This document shows positions 1 to 12,872 of a stretch of DNA of 64,000 nucleotides, in pieces. Made by a program: the position numbers and the translations under genes. Positions within the stretch are counted from its first letter, which is position 1, and each line of letters opens with the position of its first letter. The notes below the pieces were generated by a model. It searched no databases and was not told the DNA's origin. It worked only from the letters and a program-made list of their open reading frames with translations. This DNA comes from Sipunculus nudus (Eukaryota > Annelida > Sipuncula > Golfingiida > Sipunculidae). The stretch is from positions 11,499,501-11,563,500 of the forward strand of contig CM049308.1 of assembly GCA_026874595.1 (NCBI GenBank), in the 5' to 3' direction.

Positions 1-118
1 CAGTCCCTTGAAAGTAGGTCCTGAAATCTTTAAACTCCATACTCAGGGCACCTCTCCATTGCGAACAAAATGTCTGGTCCTGTCAGTGTCCATACTTCAG
101 AGGTTCTACTTTATATAT
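1..118. repeat. Right end of a small TIR element (MITE-like), truncated by the window edge
   Basis: The stretch 'cagtcccttgaaagtaggt...actcagggcacctctccattg' recurs, diverged, at 21813-21875. It ends in 'agaggttctacttta', whose reverse complement resembles the left end of the copy at 21748 (CAGTTAAACCTCT). This suggests one end of a non-autonomous terminal-inverted-repeat element. There is no coding capacity. The left end lies outside the window, so the size and target duplication cannot be read. Confidence 0.55.
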
Positions 119-2064
119 ATTTATATGAAGTTAGATCTGATAGAGAAAAGAATACAAGTGTGTGTATAGATAATTTACTATATACTTTATTTAATTAATC
201 TTGGATCATTACCTGTTAGATACTGTCACAATTCAGGTGAATTAATGAGGCAGTACCTTTATCAGTTTGTGCCTTTGGTGGTTTAATAAACGATTTTGTC
301 TTTTGGGCTTAAGTGGAAATTGAACTTACAACCACAAGCCTTGAAGTCAACAAGCTGCAACTGTTTTATCCCAACCTGAAAACTTAAGCGTACGCAGTCG
401 TATATTTAAGTTAAGTTGAAACATCAGGATTCTGTCTGTGTGGGAAGAGAAAAAATGAAAGTTATTGTATATGGACGTTACTGTGGCAAACATGTGCCGG
501 GAAGTGGCACCCGCTGGTTAACACAGCTTCTCCTTACCTCAATACGCTGCATGCTGCCAGCACATGGTCAACCTGTGCCTTGGCTGTAACAGCCTGAACA
601 CAGCCTGTAACAGTGGAGATTCAGCAAGAGGTGGTGTTTTCGTTACTCATCAGTTTGCTTGTGTATGATCATTTGTCTTTCTTCTTTACTTGTTCGCTGA
701 ATCTGTTACATATGTCGCTGGTATTGCTAAGTGTCACTGAAACTTCCAGGTGCCTGGCCCCGGAAATATCAACTGTTATTTACTTGGTATTTCACATGCT
801 TTTCTCGTGTACTTTCTCAGTTTTGCCATAACTGCTTCTCCATTGTCAACTGGTATAATCATGAGTAAAACGAACAAAAGATGTTGATTGTACTTGCTGG
901 ATACACCTAGGTCACTCTTGCATGATCATCAGTGTACTGAAGTTATCATCTTAAGTAACTTTCGTCATAAGAATTGTTCTTCTTCATATTACCATTTCAC
1001 ATTTTATAATCTTTTTTCTACATTCTGTTTTCACATTTCCATCACCATTATTTGCTGAATTACCGTTCTTCTACCTTAATAATGTCATCTTCAGCATTTT
1101 TGTTTTCTTCTTCTTCTGTACTGTCATTTCCTTTGCCATTGTCATGTTCTGTGTTGGTGTGTGCCTTTCTTCTACTTTTGTATTGTAATTTCTTCTTCAT
1201 TCACATACTTAAGTTTCTTTCCTCCATATTGCTTGATCATCTTCTGCTTTAGAACATTCCTTCTACATTTATATTACCATTGTCTTCCTTCTAATAACCT
1301 TTAATTGATATTACATTATTATTATATTATTAACAATGTTCCTGTACTCGTTCTTTTTTGAGCCATCTTCTTTTATTTGAGTATATTTTTCTACCTCATT
1401 CACATAACTAGTCTCGTAATAAAACACATGGTAAAACCTAGTTGATCAAACTTCAAGGAATATTACAAAACAAAAATTTTGTGTTAAACTATATTAATAT
1501 ACATACATTTGCGAAAATTGACAGTTTTGGTTTAGGACATGATTCAAACACAGATCATGCGTATGCTAATGCTTAAAAAAAAACCTGTCTTGAGGGGATT
1601 GTAACAGAATCATAATGGCTTTCTCAGCAGGGATGTACCAGCACACAGATGTTTATGATTGTAGCGGTGAAGCGTGTAGAAATAAAGGTCCTCTGTTTGA
1701 TAAAGTAATGTAGAGTCACCCCAGACCACACCCACAGTGGCCAGGATCTGGCATGATGGCAGTAAATGTAACAGCTGGTAAAACATCTGTATCATGTGCT
1801 AAATGGTTGGTCTGGTCAGACCACCTGTGGTGAAAACGGAAAGAGACACAGTCATCACAGGGTATGGTATGATATTCATATATCTTCCAGTATATAAATG
1901 TATAAAATTGAAACATTTTAAAATCAAAAGTTTATATGAAACAAAACATATGTCATGACCTCAGCTAAGTTTAAGCAGAGGTAATAGTGTCATCCATGTT
2001 TATTTGTCTGCCAGTGAGTCTTTCTCTCTCTGTTTCTTTGTCTGTGTACCAACTACCTCAGAAA

Positions 2065-2826
2065 GTTGGGACATATCCTATTGGTTAAGGCATTGTTAGG
2101 ACATTCCCTGTTAGTTGAGGCATTGTAAGGATATAGGCATTGTTAGGACATAGCCAATGGGTAAGGCATTGTAAGGACATTCCCTGTTAGTTGAGGCATT
2201 GTAAGGATATAGCCTGTTGGTTAAGGCATTGTTAGGACATAGCCAGTTGGTTAAGGCATTGTTAGGACATTCCCTGTTAGTTGAGGCATTGTAAGGATAT
2301 AGGCATTGTTAGGACATAGCCAATTGGTTAAGGCATTGTAAGGACATTCCCTATTAGTTGAGGCATTGTAAGGATATAGCCTGTTGGTTAAGGCATTGTT
2401 AGGACATAGCCAGTTGGTTAAGGCATTGTAAGACATTCCCTGTTAGTTGAGGCATTGTAAGGATATAGACATTGTTAGGACTTAGCCAATTGGTTAAGGC
2501 ATTGTAAATACATTCCCTGTTAGTTGAGGCATTGTAAGGATATAGCCTGTTGGTTAAGGCATTGTTAGGACATAGCCAGTTGGTTGAGGCATTGTTAAGA
2601 CATTGCCTATTGGTTGAGGCATTGTTAGGATATAGCCTGTTGGTTGAGGGATTGTTAGGACATAGCCTATTGGTTGAGACATTGTTAGGACAAAGCCTAT
2701 TTGTTGAGGCATTGTTAAGACATTGCCTATTGGTTGAGGCATTGTTAGGATATAGCCTGTTGGTTGAGACATTGTTAGGACAAAGCCTATTTGCTGAGGC
2801 ATTGTTAAGACATTGCCTATTGGATA
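2065..2826. repeat. Minisatellite, 29-30 bp unit, ~25 copies
   Basis: Tandem units of the form 'ggttgaggcattgttagga' followed by 'catagccagtt' or a close variant. Alternating unit types (cattccctgttag, tatagcctgttgg, catagccagttgg) recur in the same order, giving a higher-order period of about 90 bp in the first half, with some deletion units. Because 30 is divisible by three, both strands carry long repetitive open frames (112 and 100 codons). I treat these as artefacts of the repeat and not as genes. Confidence 0.95.
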
Positions 2827-5800
2827 AAACTTGCCAGACCTTAGCTCAAAGGCCAAATGGTGAAATCTTATACAAAGACTTAATGTAACATCTTAATGCC
2901 AGGTAAATTCCTGTGGATTATTCTGTACCAAATCCGGAAATCCAGAACTAAATAATAAATATATGAAAGCAGTTCAGTATACCTTCTTCCATAAACAGTA
3001 AACAGGCCATTTACCAATCCACATTAAAAAAAAGTTTACTAATGAATTTCAGTTAAAGTTTAAAGTGATGTTGCTTTTGAGAAAAGGAAGATGCAGGAAT
3101 GTGTTTTGTTGGAGTGAGTTTGTCTTTTGGGGTTTTGTTCAGTTGGATTTGTCCTCCATAGTCTTTGGACAGACTATCCATGTTTTTGCCGTAGATTTGT
3201 CATACAACATATCAGTAGCTTTGTCCAGGAACAGTGATATTCTCAGCATTATAATGTTACCCCTGCTTGTATCTCAGATTCTGCCAAATAATTGGATATT
3301 TATATCCTATATCCCTGTTACATGACTGCACAAAGACCTGGACATGAAAGCCGGAACTGTCATTCAGGATATTACAATTGTACTGACAGGCTGAATGTGT
3401 GCTTTATGCGTTTAATTTCCTGGATTAGGTAGCCACGTAACTTCATTGACTGGACAGGGTTCCATTGTGGCTGGACAGTGTGTCACTGTCCCCGGTCAGC
3501 AGACAGGCCACAATAATGTGATTATTCAACAATAAACTGCAGGCCTCCAGATTAACACTAGCCTGCTATCCCAGGGACAAGTAGATTTTATCTTTAGTGG
3601 CCGCATTAAGCATCCAGGGCCCTCCTGCAGGACTATCAGTAAATAATGAATTAACCCTCATTGATTCATAAAGTGATACTCATGAAAATCAGCACAGTAT
3701 GGAAACACCAAATTTTATATCTATAAAATAATTGTAGTTTAAAAATTCTTTTCATGAATTATCTTACTCAATACATGAAGATATAAACTTCATTAATTTA
3801 CTGGTGGCATTTAGTAGTCTGTAGAGCTGGAGGAAACAAATGGACCTTGAGAAAAACCATTACCTTTATACAGGAAACTACAACTCTTCTCATAGCAACT
3901 CCAGGAATCAAACATGCTGGAAAACTGATAGAGCATTCTGTGTTATCCCTCAGATGTCCAGGCCCAATACATGAAGATGAATTCAGAATGACTGTCCACG
4001 GTGCCCCTAGGATGGAAAGTTAATGTTTGAGGCCTGAAAAATTGCTCATGAAATCAATGAATGTAATATTTGGATAAAATTTAAAATGGGCAATATTCTT
4101 TGTCTTACATCTCAGTGAATAAAAAAAATTATCTTTCCTGAGTTTTTCAATTTTGAGCTTCATTTAGGAAAGGAGTTCATTCGAGGGTCATGCATGTTCT
4201 TTTGTTTGATCAGTAATAGTAAATCTGCATATCCACAGGTTGTTAGCCAAAATAAAGAACAAAATATAACTTCCATCAACAAAACTTATAACAAAATATT
4301 GCCTCATACAGTTTGTGAAAATTATGTGCTCTTATGAAGTTTCAACATTGCGGAACTGTGGGACTTAAAATGAAGGCCACGTAAATAAGTAAATATTCAA
4401 TATCACGATTTATGGTGAGCGTGACTGGACTAGAATTCCTGGGAGATGTTGTTTGATTCATGAATCAATAAAGCCACTGGGAGATTTACAGGGACAGTTA
4501 ATATAGGGCAGTGTCAACCTGCCCCGGATGTCCACAAATTACAGATATTCATCAAACAAATGGCCCAGACTAATCATACGTGACTGATTCATGGCCTCCT
4601 GACCCTGTGGGGAACAAATTATAATTATGTTTCTTTGTCATATTACTACGACCTTGCGTTCTCTTGTGACCTTGTGGGGTCTGGTCAATCACGTTGATTG
4701 GTTCTTGATGTCCTAGGTGGCCTCTTGGAGGGATATGAGTACCTTCGTTTGCACTGCTGTTGATTGTGTGGTTAGCCTGACCTTGCATTAGCCCAGATAA
4801 TGGACATTCACTGAAGAATGAACGGACATGATTAAGAGACAGCAGACATGTCAGTTAATGACTTTAGAATTACAGTCCACTGCAAAAAAGAAAATAATCG
4901 TGGGATACACTTATTGAAAAATCACAGTATTTCGTATATGTCAGCATGTAACTTGTGAATATCCATGGTTGATTTTAATGTAATCTGGTTTGAATGGTTA
5001 TTTATATTACTAAAGATGAAAACAATCTAAATCTGGAAAAGAGATCTACTGTCTGAAAGTTGTAATAGTAAATAAGTGCATTATATTAATGAAATATGAG
5101 GTACATTCAGTATCCATAAAATGGGGTTCACAAAAATATTATTATATACAGTAATAAGGAAATTGCTTATCAGTATTCAGGTTTGAAATGATTCATCCTT
5201 TTAAAGTTTTATTGTCAGTCTTCAGATGAAGCTGTTCTATATAAATTGATATTTCCAACTTACCTTTCCAAATAATTCCTCCAGCCATATATTATTTTAG
5301 ATATACAAAGGGATTATGAATATGGTTATTCTACAGTGGCTAAATTCACGTAATGGACAGTAGGTGGCACTGAGAGGCAAAAATGGTGTTAGAGTAAACA
5401 ATGAGCTAGACATTATAAAATATCTGATTTTATTGCTAAATACAAGAAAATTTTCACTATCAACGGTGCCTTCGAGACCAAACATGAGTTATATTCAAAC
5501 ATGGCTGATATGTCAACTACTTTAAGTACACATATAGTACGTAGCTCAAACTTTGTTGGAGTTTCATCACTTGACACAACATCTATAATTATTTTTAACA
5601 CAGATTTGATGTGTGTCATAGCCAGGATGTATTCTCATACCCCTGGCAGGCAAAGTGTGTAAATTTATGAAAGATTATAAGTGATCCCCTCTGTCCATCA
5701 GCTATTGACGATATTAGCCCCTGGTGCCTAGCCCCTGTTGATGGTGGATATAATAGTCATATAACATGACATGCAGACAAAGTGTATGTATGACATGAAA

Positions 5801-5992
5801 ACTATGGTCTAACACTACAGGCCAAACCTGCAGCCAGGTAGTGTTTACAGGCAGTAAAAGGGTTAATCCTGGATTACCTGGCTGAATAAATTATTGCAAG
5901 GTAACACCACAAGCTGACAGATGTCCTAACAGACAGGAGCCTTGTCCAATATTGACACACCATGGACACCATGGCATCCTGAAGATTATGTG

Positions 5993-6009
5993 CCCCCCCC
6001 CCCCCCCCC
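5993..6009. repeat. C17 homopolymer
   Basis: Seventeen consecutive C in otherwise AT-rich intron. Similar long C/G runs occur at 13919-13930, 27715-27728, 44831-44848 and 60115-60129. Lengths of such runs are prone to assembly and sequencing error. Confidence 0.95.
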
Positions 6010-6299
6010 GTCATATGTTTGTTATATTTAAGATCTGTAAGATGTATGAAATTAGAACCACTTTTAACTAAATTAAATTGCAACTAAATTCTGTAATAAT
6101 TTTGCCCTTAAATTTTGTTTTTACAAGTGAAAAATATGGAAATAATTAAGATATTCAGCACAAGAGTGCAAACTTGAGCACATTAAATCTTTTATTTGTT
6201 CAAGATCAAATTTTGATGCAGGATTACTTTAAACATCTGGTACAACTCTCTTGCAACTGCCACTGGAGGTGACCTCTGGTGGAGCATTGTAGTACCATT

Positions 6300-6610
6300 G
6301 TCAGGTGTTATGGTAAAGATGGAAAATGATTGTGATAATAGTCTTTTGTTGGTGAGGTTTGTGGTCTTTTACAGCTTTCTAGTTCCCCCTCCACTTGCTC
6401 TCAGGGTTTGATGGTGGGGATGTAAGATGAGCTGGATAAAATAGTGATGGGGAAATGTGCGTGTTCTTTGAGAGTTGACAGTGTACGCTTGCTGTTAGGG
6501 CAACAGATCATTGCACACATCAGGTCAAATGATGAAGGTGAAAAGTGATCACGATATTGTTTAGTCTTGGTGGAGGTTAGTGCTCTCTGAGAGCTCTCTA
6601 GTTTCATCTA
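6300..6610. repeat. Diverged direct repeat, period ~230 bp
   Basis: The segment near 6318-6385 (gaaaatgattgtgataata, then gttggtgaggtttgtggtc and ctttctagtt) is echoed near 6539-6605 (gaaaagtgatcacgatatt, then ggtggaggttagtgctct and ctctctagttt). It appears to be an old two-unit tandem duplication. No gene is seen in it. Confidence 0.4.
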
Positions 6611-9173
6611 CTGACCCTGCTGTGTGGGTGACAGATCACTACTCATCGGGCTCTTATAGTGAGGGTGAACTAGTTGTAGCCCTGTGAATGTGGGAGGGTG
6701 GTGTTTAATGATACAGGCCTCTGGGTTTGTCATGGCCCACCTGAAGGAGGTACACTGGTATATCAGTTGTACCAGCTGCTGTAATCAAGTGCTAGCTATT
6801 TAGCTTCTACAGGCTGTGTATGGTCTATGATTTGTAAAGTTTTATTTTATAAGCTGTAAATGTCTGCATGCCAGCTCACACCTGCTGATTAACTATGCAC
6901 ATAACTAGATTTTTTCAGGACAATATGGTAATTTCTGTTTATGTCTCCTACATTGTAATTGGTGTGTGAATGATCAAAAGAAGGAAACCTTGCCAAAAAA
7001 GATGGCTGAATTTTAGTTAAGCTGACTGTAAGTCATCTGAGCTGTAGCAATGCTCCTTTTCCTGTTGTCTGTCAAGATGTCTGTTAACAGGGCATGCTTT
7101 GAAAATTTTGGTTGATCTACAAGTCCAAATTGAACATACAGAGGCAAATTCAGCTTAGTGCCATGACCAATGGGTCCTTTGTTTGGTTCTGTTATCACAT
7201 CTACCAGGTAATCCATAAGCATAGAAACATAAAATATTGTAAAGTATAGGGGCTGTTAGCAATATGCCATTCAGACATTTGAATATTCAACTAAATATTT
7301 AATATTCTCACATTGCTTATTGTGTTCAGGTCAGAATTAACACTTTTTGATAAATGATGACTGGAGAAGATTCATAACACACAGTGGATGAGCATACAGC
7401 ACGGACATGGCCATCCGTATCAAGATGGCAGACAGGTGTCAAGAGAAACAGTACTTAGAAATGCCAGTTATGTCACATGTTCTGTTCTACCGATGCCTAG
7501 GACTTATCTGTTTTCTTGATGGATGATCTAGTGTGGCTAGGGTATCCTAGAGGTCACAAAGGAGTATCAGGGTTTACATACTCTGATGCTGAAGCTAAGG
7601 TGATACATTTATTTGTTCCTACAGAGCATGCTTCCATGAATTAGGCCAGCCATACTGTGGCCATAGATCTGAACGCTGTGGACCTAATGTATGTCCATGT
7701 GCAAGAGCATAAAATACAAGCCTGCTCTTCCACATCTTCCCCCAGCTTCCATCTGGGTAGCAACACCTTGTCCCACCCTCTGATCATATTTTCAGCATAT
7801 CAAGCTCTTCTGCACAATGACTTAAACAAATTGCTTATAAAAAGTGACACCTTAGTACAAGAGAAATTACACAGAGAAAAAAAACCAAAAAAACAGGATA
7901 ATTGCACAGGTAGCAAAAGTGCTACAAAGATGGCACATGCCAAACCCGTGTACAAAGTGATACAAAGATGGTACAAGTGAAACCCATGTACAAAGTATTT
8001 CTGATTAAAAAATGAAAAGACAGGAATGGTTATGATTTGTTTTTTGTGAATATTTTCTTTGCTGTTCTTTTATTTCCTCAATTTGTTTTGCCCATATGTG
8101 TCAGTGCCATTTTTGCCCATGCATGCAGTTTTGGCAAGTATTACCATATTCCTTGTTTGGCTGTGAGATAACAGTCAAGTTTTCAGGTTACTTTGTATTT
8201 GTATGACAGAAAACATCTGCAAACCTAGACACTGAGTAATGAAGAATATGAAATTTCTGTACTGTATTTTGAAAAAAAAAATGAACATGGGAGTCATTTA
8301 TTGGTCAATATGATCAGAATCTTTCAAGGAGCTTTTCAGTTCCTTTGGAAGCAAAACAAAGGTATATTATAATAGAATTTTACTAATGTTATAAAACAAA
8401 GGTATTCTAAGAACTTCTTTACTTTTATTATCATAGTCAGTCAATGAATCTGGTGCATAGTCATCCAAAGGTTCATAAGATCAAAGGCCTTATGTGGTTC
8501 TCTGGATCCCTGGCATTAAGTACAAAGATGCTGAATTCTGGAGAGATACAGAATAAATTCTGCTACAGACAAAGCTGTCTTGCTGCTGTGTTGACAGGTG
8601 AAACTAGTACAGCCCAGCCTGGCAGCACAGCAAGCCCCGTCAATGACAGGCTGGGTAATCTTACCCTTGGGGCACACCCTCACTCAGTCAGTCCTTAATA
8701 TGAACCCCTCTTGAAATAAACTCTCAGACATTACTGGCTCACAAGGTTTATAGTATAATCCAGTTAACGGATAAGTTGCACTGGCTGCCTCTGATAACAA
8801 GATTATTTTAGGGATACGTTAGAAAGCTGATGGACAGCACTGTTTCCTGGAGAGACGCTGAACAGGCTCGATCACTTCAGACTCTGATGTAACTTTTTTA
8901 TGACGCCAGGGATATGTATCATGATAAGACACTAGCGTGCTTTAAGTACCCTTGGTTCCTTGGTTCACCAGTACCTGGACTAGTGAAAAAACAGCTTTTT
9001 GGAAAACATTACACTTTAACTATTGCTTTGTCCTGTGAATTCTGGTCTTTAAAGCACTTCTGTTGGAAGACAGTGATAGTTTATGAACAAATTGTCCATC
9101 TACAAAACCACTGGAGATACCCATGGTTTGAATGTGGGATTGTCAGTTATTTATTTCCAGAGTAATAACAAGC

Positions 9174-9181
9174 ATATACAT
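9174..9181 (+). repeat. Left 8-bp target-site duplication of hAT element
   Basis: ATATACAT immediately before TAGTGTTGGG. The identical octamer follows the other end at 10085-10092. An 8-bp duplication is the hallmark of hAT-superfamily insertion. Confidence 0.85.
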
Positions 9182-10084
9182 TAGTGTTGGGACGATATGG
9201 GTTTTTGATATCATGATAATTATTCAAATTTTATCGCGATATATCGTGATATCGCGATATTTTTAACTATATATACTGGCATTAAATAAGGCATCAATAA
9301 TGATATTTATAACAACCACCTTTAAAGTCTTGACTTTATACAAGGGGTTAAGTATTAATATCATTTATACCTATTGTGCCAGTACCACAGAATGACTCAT
9401 TAGGTGATGTAAGTTGCATGAAGGTACTGCAGGTGTGCAAGCTTGAGGCGCGGGAAGTCTTACCCCCATCGTGGAATCACGCTTGTCAGAACTGTCCATC
9501 AGTTTCCTATAGCTACATAAAAGCCGGAGAATCTCGGCGAATTTTCGGAAAATGTGTCATACCAATCATGGCTAAATATACCATCCCAATTTTATATGGC
9601 AAAATATGCAACCCGTATGGAATGTTCGATTCAGTTGTGACACTTTTATGTTGACATTTTCGTTCCATGCAATAAAAGCATAAATATGTGGATTTATTGC
9701 TCTTTCATTGTAATTTTTTTTTCTCCTGTAATTCTCAAGCTTTTGTCCTCACAGATTCATCTGGCTACTTCCGGACATTTCCGACTAATCCAGAAGTCTG
9801 TAAGCACACGGTTCCACCCACACGCGGACATTTCCGACTAATCCCGAAGTCTGTAAGCACACGGTTCCTCCCACACGCGTGTATCCAAATACATGTGGTT
9901 TATATTAATAAATATGATTCTTTGAAATAAATTTATTTTAAACCTCAAGGGCTGACTTGTGAACCAAAATCGTGAATAAAAAATTGATATCGTGGTATCG
10001 CAATAATAGGAAAGTTGACGGTATGATAACCGTAGCTGTCAGATATCGTGATAATACCGTATACCGGAAACCGTCCCAACCCTA
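9182..10084. mobile_element. Non-autonomous hAT-type transposon, 903 bp
   Basis: The left end reads TAGTGTTGGGACGAT. The reverse complement of the right end reads TAGGGTTGGGACGGT, so the two termini match at 13 of 15 positions, and identical 8-bp duplications (ATATACAT) flank the element. Subterminal DNA at both ends is rich in the strings 'tatcgcgatat', 'atatcgtgat' and 'ataccgtat', typical of hAT subterminal motifs. The longest internal frame (9376-9654, 92 codons) shows no transposase signature, so the copy is non-autonomous. Inside, a 53-bp segment beginning 'cggacatttccgacta' is tandemly duplicated at 9772-9877. The element sits in the CRIM1 intron about 670 bp before an exon. The superfamily assignment rests on TIR and TSD only. 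Confidence 0.85.
9772..9877. repeat. 53-bp tandem duplication inside the hAT element
   Basis: Two adjacent copies start at 9772 and 9825, each running from 'cggacatttccgactaatc' to 'cggttcctcccacacg' with only a few substitutions. They are more GC-rich than the rest of the element. Confidence 0.85.
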
Positions 10085-10092
10085 ATATACAT
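10085..10092 (+). repeat. Right 8-bp target-site duplication of hAT element
   Basis: ATATACAT directly after the terminal ...CCCAACCCTA, identical to 9174-9181. Confidence 0.85.
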
Positions 10093-10755
10093 TACTGGGA
10101 TAAGTCCAAATTTGATACTTTAATGTCCAGTAACACTATATAGTACAATTACTAAGAGTTTTGATGTGCTGTATGTGTTATTTTGCACTTACCAGTTTAA
10201 TATGTTAGGATTATTTTCATGTTATATTTTGTTACTTGTATGACAACAGTTGGAGGAAGGTGTTGTTACCCTATCTGTCTGCTTGTCAGTTTGTCTGTCA
10301 TAGAACTTTCAAAATGATTTATCATTTTGAATGATCACTTGATGGAGTTATAACATTTTGGCATTGATGAATACATTTTATCTTTCACAAATAAAAAACA
10401 AATTTATCATTGGTAGATGTGTGTGCTCTCTCAGTATTCCTTGGTTTCATCAAAGTCAGTTTTCAGCTCATCTGGCCAATGGCCCTTATGCCATGGTGAT
10501 GCAGCATCCAACTATACATCCATCAGTTCACAAAAATTATTCTTTTCCTGTATCTCCTGACCATTTTGGAGTGTTTTATTTATCTGATTGGGCTTGGAGC
10601 CACCTTTCTAATTGAAACACAGAAATTTGAACCTGCAGGCAGTATCACAAATGATAAAATATTCATTCCATGTACTTAATGAATATACTGCATAATTTTA
10701 TGTTTGGGCTGAGGGTGAGCAATACATCATTATATTCTGGTTTTGATTATTTCAG

Positions 10756-10932
10756 CAACCTGTATGGACAATGGGAGGCTGATGATGCATGGGATGCAGT
10801 GGGAGAGAGATAAATGTACAATATGCGAGTGTCAGGCGGGACTCATTAAATGCAGACAGAGAGACTGTCCTGACATTTTAGAGTGTGGCTGGGCAGTGCA
10901 GAATGAAGGAGACTGCTGCCCTACCTGTCAAG
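10756..10932 (+). CDS. CRIM1: CRIM1 exon: von Willebrand factor C domain 1
   Basis: This exon encodes a complete VWC (chordin-like) module of 59 codons with the full ten-cysteine pattern: C, then CTICEC, C, C, C, then CCPTC. CRIM1 is a type I membrane protein that binds BMP-family ligands through its VWC domains and modulates their processing and presentation at the cell surface. The exon is bounded by 'tttcag' at 10750-10755 and a donor 'g|gtcagg' at 10933, with phase 1 at both ends. The reading frame runs on into the intron to a stop at about 11000 if not spliced. The next exon in the same strand and phase encodes another VWC, which matches the two VWC domains that precede the antistasin repeats in CRIM1. 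The upstream IGFBP and signal-peptide exons are outside the window. Identification as CRIM1 rests on the whole ten-exon architecture; a single VWC exon alone could belong to many proteins. Confidence 0.92.
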
Positions 10933-11093
10933 GTCAGGAATCATTATTTACTTATACAATAAAATCTGTAGACTTTATCCCTAGTTACTTTGTGTTTTAA
11001 TTGATACATTGTACATGAAATTTTCACAGAATGATAAGGCAATTGTACTAAAAATGCAAAAGGACCTGATGTCCATGTAGAATGTGCCACAGA

Positions 11094-11525
11094 ATTTTTT
11101 TTCAATATTTTTTTGGTGGAGGTAATTAACTGCCTCAGTTTTTTATATTGTCTTATCTAGTTCTTAACCTAAGTATGAACATCTGCAGATTTCCATTTAG
11201 TTTGGGACTATGTGAAAAGACGGTAGCACTCGCTTCCTGTCATGTTATCTTGTATTGTGGCGTCACCCAGGCCCAGTGTCTGCTGCACCTGTGGGTCCTG
11301 GCTGTGTTATCATATCTATTGCTTGGTTTAACTCTGAGGAATCCCACTAAAGATGCACTGGTTTGTGACTGATACATGGCTGTGGGGCACAGCCTTAACA
11401 TCATTATGCTTACCCTTGGTGGGTGCTGAGCATGAAAATCTCACCGCCCCTTGGCTGAGATTTGAACTTATGACCTCCTAGCCTTGAGTCCTGTGCTCTA
11501 CCCCTAGGACACAGAAGCTGGTTTT
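11094..11525 (-). mobile_element. tRNA-derived SINE, long copy 1
   Basis: Read on the - strand, the head at ~11450-11515 has a tRNA-like A box (cctaggggtagagc), an anticodon-like spacer, then a B box (agttcaaatctc). It is followed by a body and a left end 'ttttttggtggaggt'. The body matches copies at 45805-46225 and 62676-63085 along most of its ~420 bp. The RNA polymerase III type promoter is inferred from the A/B box spacing only. Confidence 0.75.
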
Positions 11526-12435
11526 TGCCACAATATGTTATGGCCCTAGAGAAAAATTTAATAAAGAATAATTTTGCCTAAAAAAATGCCACAAGAAACC
11601 GTCAAGAATTTGTTACAGGGCAACTTAAAATGCCAGTAGCATGTATGATTATTGTTGTATGGTACATACAGATGGTGTATAAGATTTTTTATGTTGTAAA
11701 ATAAATAATTCTTATATTTTATCTTATATTTATTAACATATGTCGTGTGACAGTTAAGTGGATATGTCCTTTGTCATTTAATTGCTGCATGGGCGTCCCC
11801 TCAGGCCTGTATATATGAGTTGTAACTTGTAAGTCAATGCAGAAAAGCTGGGTGCGTTATGGAGGTCTATAAATGCAAAATAAACACTAATATATAATTT
11901 TAGCATGGCTAATTCCTGAAATGTAACCAGGTATCATGTTGACAGCACATTCCCAGGTGTGGCCGCAGCACTTTAAGTTTTCAGTTAAACACGTTGATAT
12001 AACATCTGTTTTGATATGTTTCAGCTCGGCCTGGCACTAACTTGTCCACCCTTGTTGTGATATTATATCCTTTTGCGTTTCATAAAGACCTATACAGATT
12101 TAAAGGTTTTTTATTCTGTTACAGAGAGCCTGGTGTTTCCACTTAAACATTTTTACATTGTTACTGTAAACAGAGAAAGATACGTACCACTCGAGGTTAA
12201 ATATGATCCATGCAGCATGCTTTTTCCTCTTGAAATGCTTGATATTGTTGTTGCCAAGTACAGTATTTGTTTCTGAGATTAATTTCCTGCAATTAAGAAT
12301 TTTGATGCTTATTAAACCTCATTAGAGCACTTCAATGAAATTTATTTTCTCCAACAAATTGGCTGCCTGGAGAGGGTTCTGTTTGACTAATATAATCACC
12401 TCCTTCCTGCCACGAAGAACAATAAAACATTTACT

Positions 12436-12698
12436 GGACCTGCAGGCTTGAGTGTATAATCATCCCAGTTCCTGGGCCATACAACTGAAGAAAAGTGAAC
12501 TTATTTGTTATTTAAACACAGCCATTGGTCATGGCCTTCCCATTAAGCCTGAAGAAGGCTCACCCAGGGTGGGGGCTGACCATGAAAAATCTCACTGCCT
12601 CAGCTGAGATTCAAATCACTTTCTCACAGCTTTCGAATACTGTGCTCCCCCCTACAATGAAACAGAAACTGATTATACAAAAAACTAGGTTTCTGCCG
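12436..12698 (-). mobile_element. tRNA-derived SINE, partial copy 2
   Basis: It shares 'acctgcagg', 'cattggtcatggccttcccattaagcct' type strings and the head-proximal 'ctcagctgagattcaaatc' with the long copies. It lacks the left ~170 bp of the family. It sits head-to-tail with copy 3, same orientation. Confidence 0.65.
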
Positions 12699-12709
12699 AG
12701 CTCTTAACA

Positions 12710-12872
12710 ACTCATTTGTTAGAAAAACATAACCGTGGGGCATGGCCTTCCCATTAAGCCTGCAGAGCACTCACCCTGGATGGGGCCCAGCCGTGAAAAA
12801 TAATTCACCACCTTGGCTGAGATTCAAAATCATGATCTCCAGGCCACAGAAGCTGCTTATACTAAAATTTGG
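12710..12872 (-). mobile_element. tRNA-derived SINE, partial copy 3
   Basis: It contains 'gtggggcatggccttcccat', 'gcagagcactcaccctgga' and 'cttggctgagattcaaaatc', then a truncated tRNA-like head ending 'aggccacagaagctg'. It is the same family and strand as the adjacent copy 2, from which it is separated by a few bases. Confidence 0.65.

Larger units (their letters stand above)
119..10755 (+). other. CRIM1: CRIM1 intron upstream of the first visible VWC exon
   Basis: About 10.6 kb with no convincing exon on either strand. I looked for the IGFBP module and signal peptide expected at the CRIM1 N terminus and saw no cysteine-rich reading frame. Open frames here are short, AT-biased or repeat-derived. 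The stretch holds the minisatellite at 2065-2826, a C17 homopolymer at 5993-6009, a diverged tandem pair around 6300-6610 and the hAT element at 9182-10084. The acceptor of the first visible exon ends it, in phase 1, so at least one upstream exon must exist. Confidence 0.7.

Noticed and set aside
302-375. tRNA-like string near the window start
   Set aside because: Only a B-box-like attgaac on the reverse strand; A box and spacing too degenerate to support a call.
2550-2888. 112-codon + strand frame with LVEALLGYS-like repeats and the opposite 100-codon frame
   Set aside because: Both are translations of a 30-bp minisatellite, whose unit length being divisible by three keeps frames open.
9376-9654. 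92-codon frame inside the hAT element
   Set aside because: No transposase, BED finger or dimerisation signature; start is not supported; element is non-autonomous.
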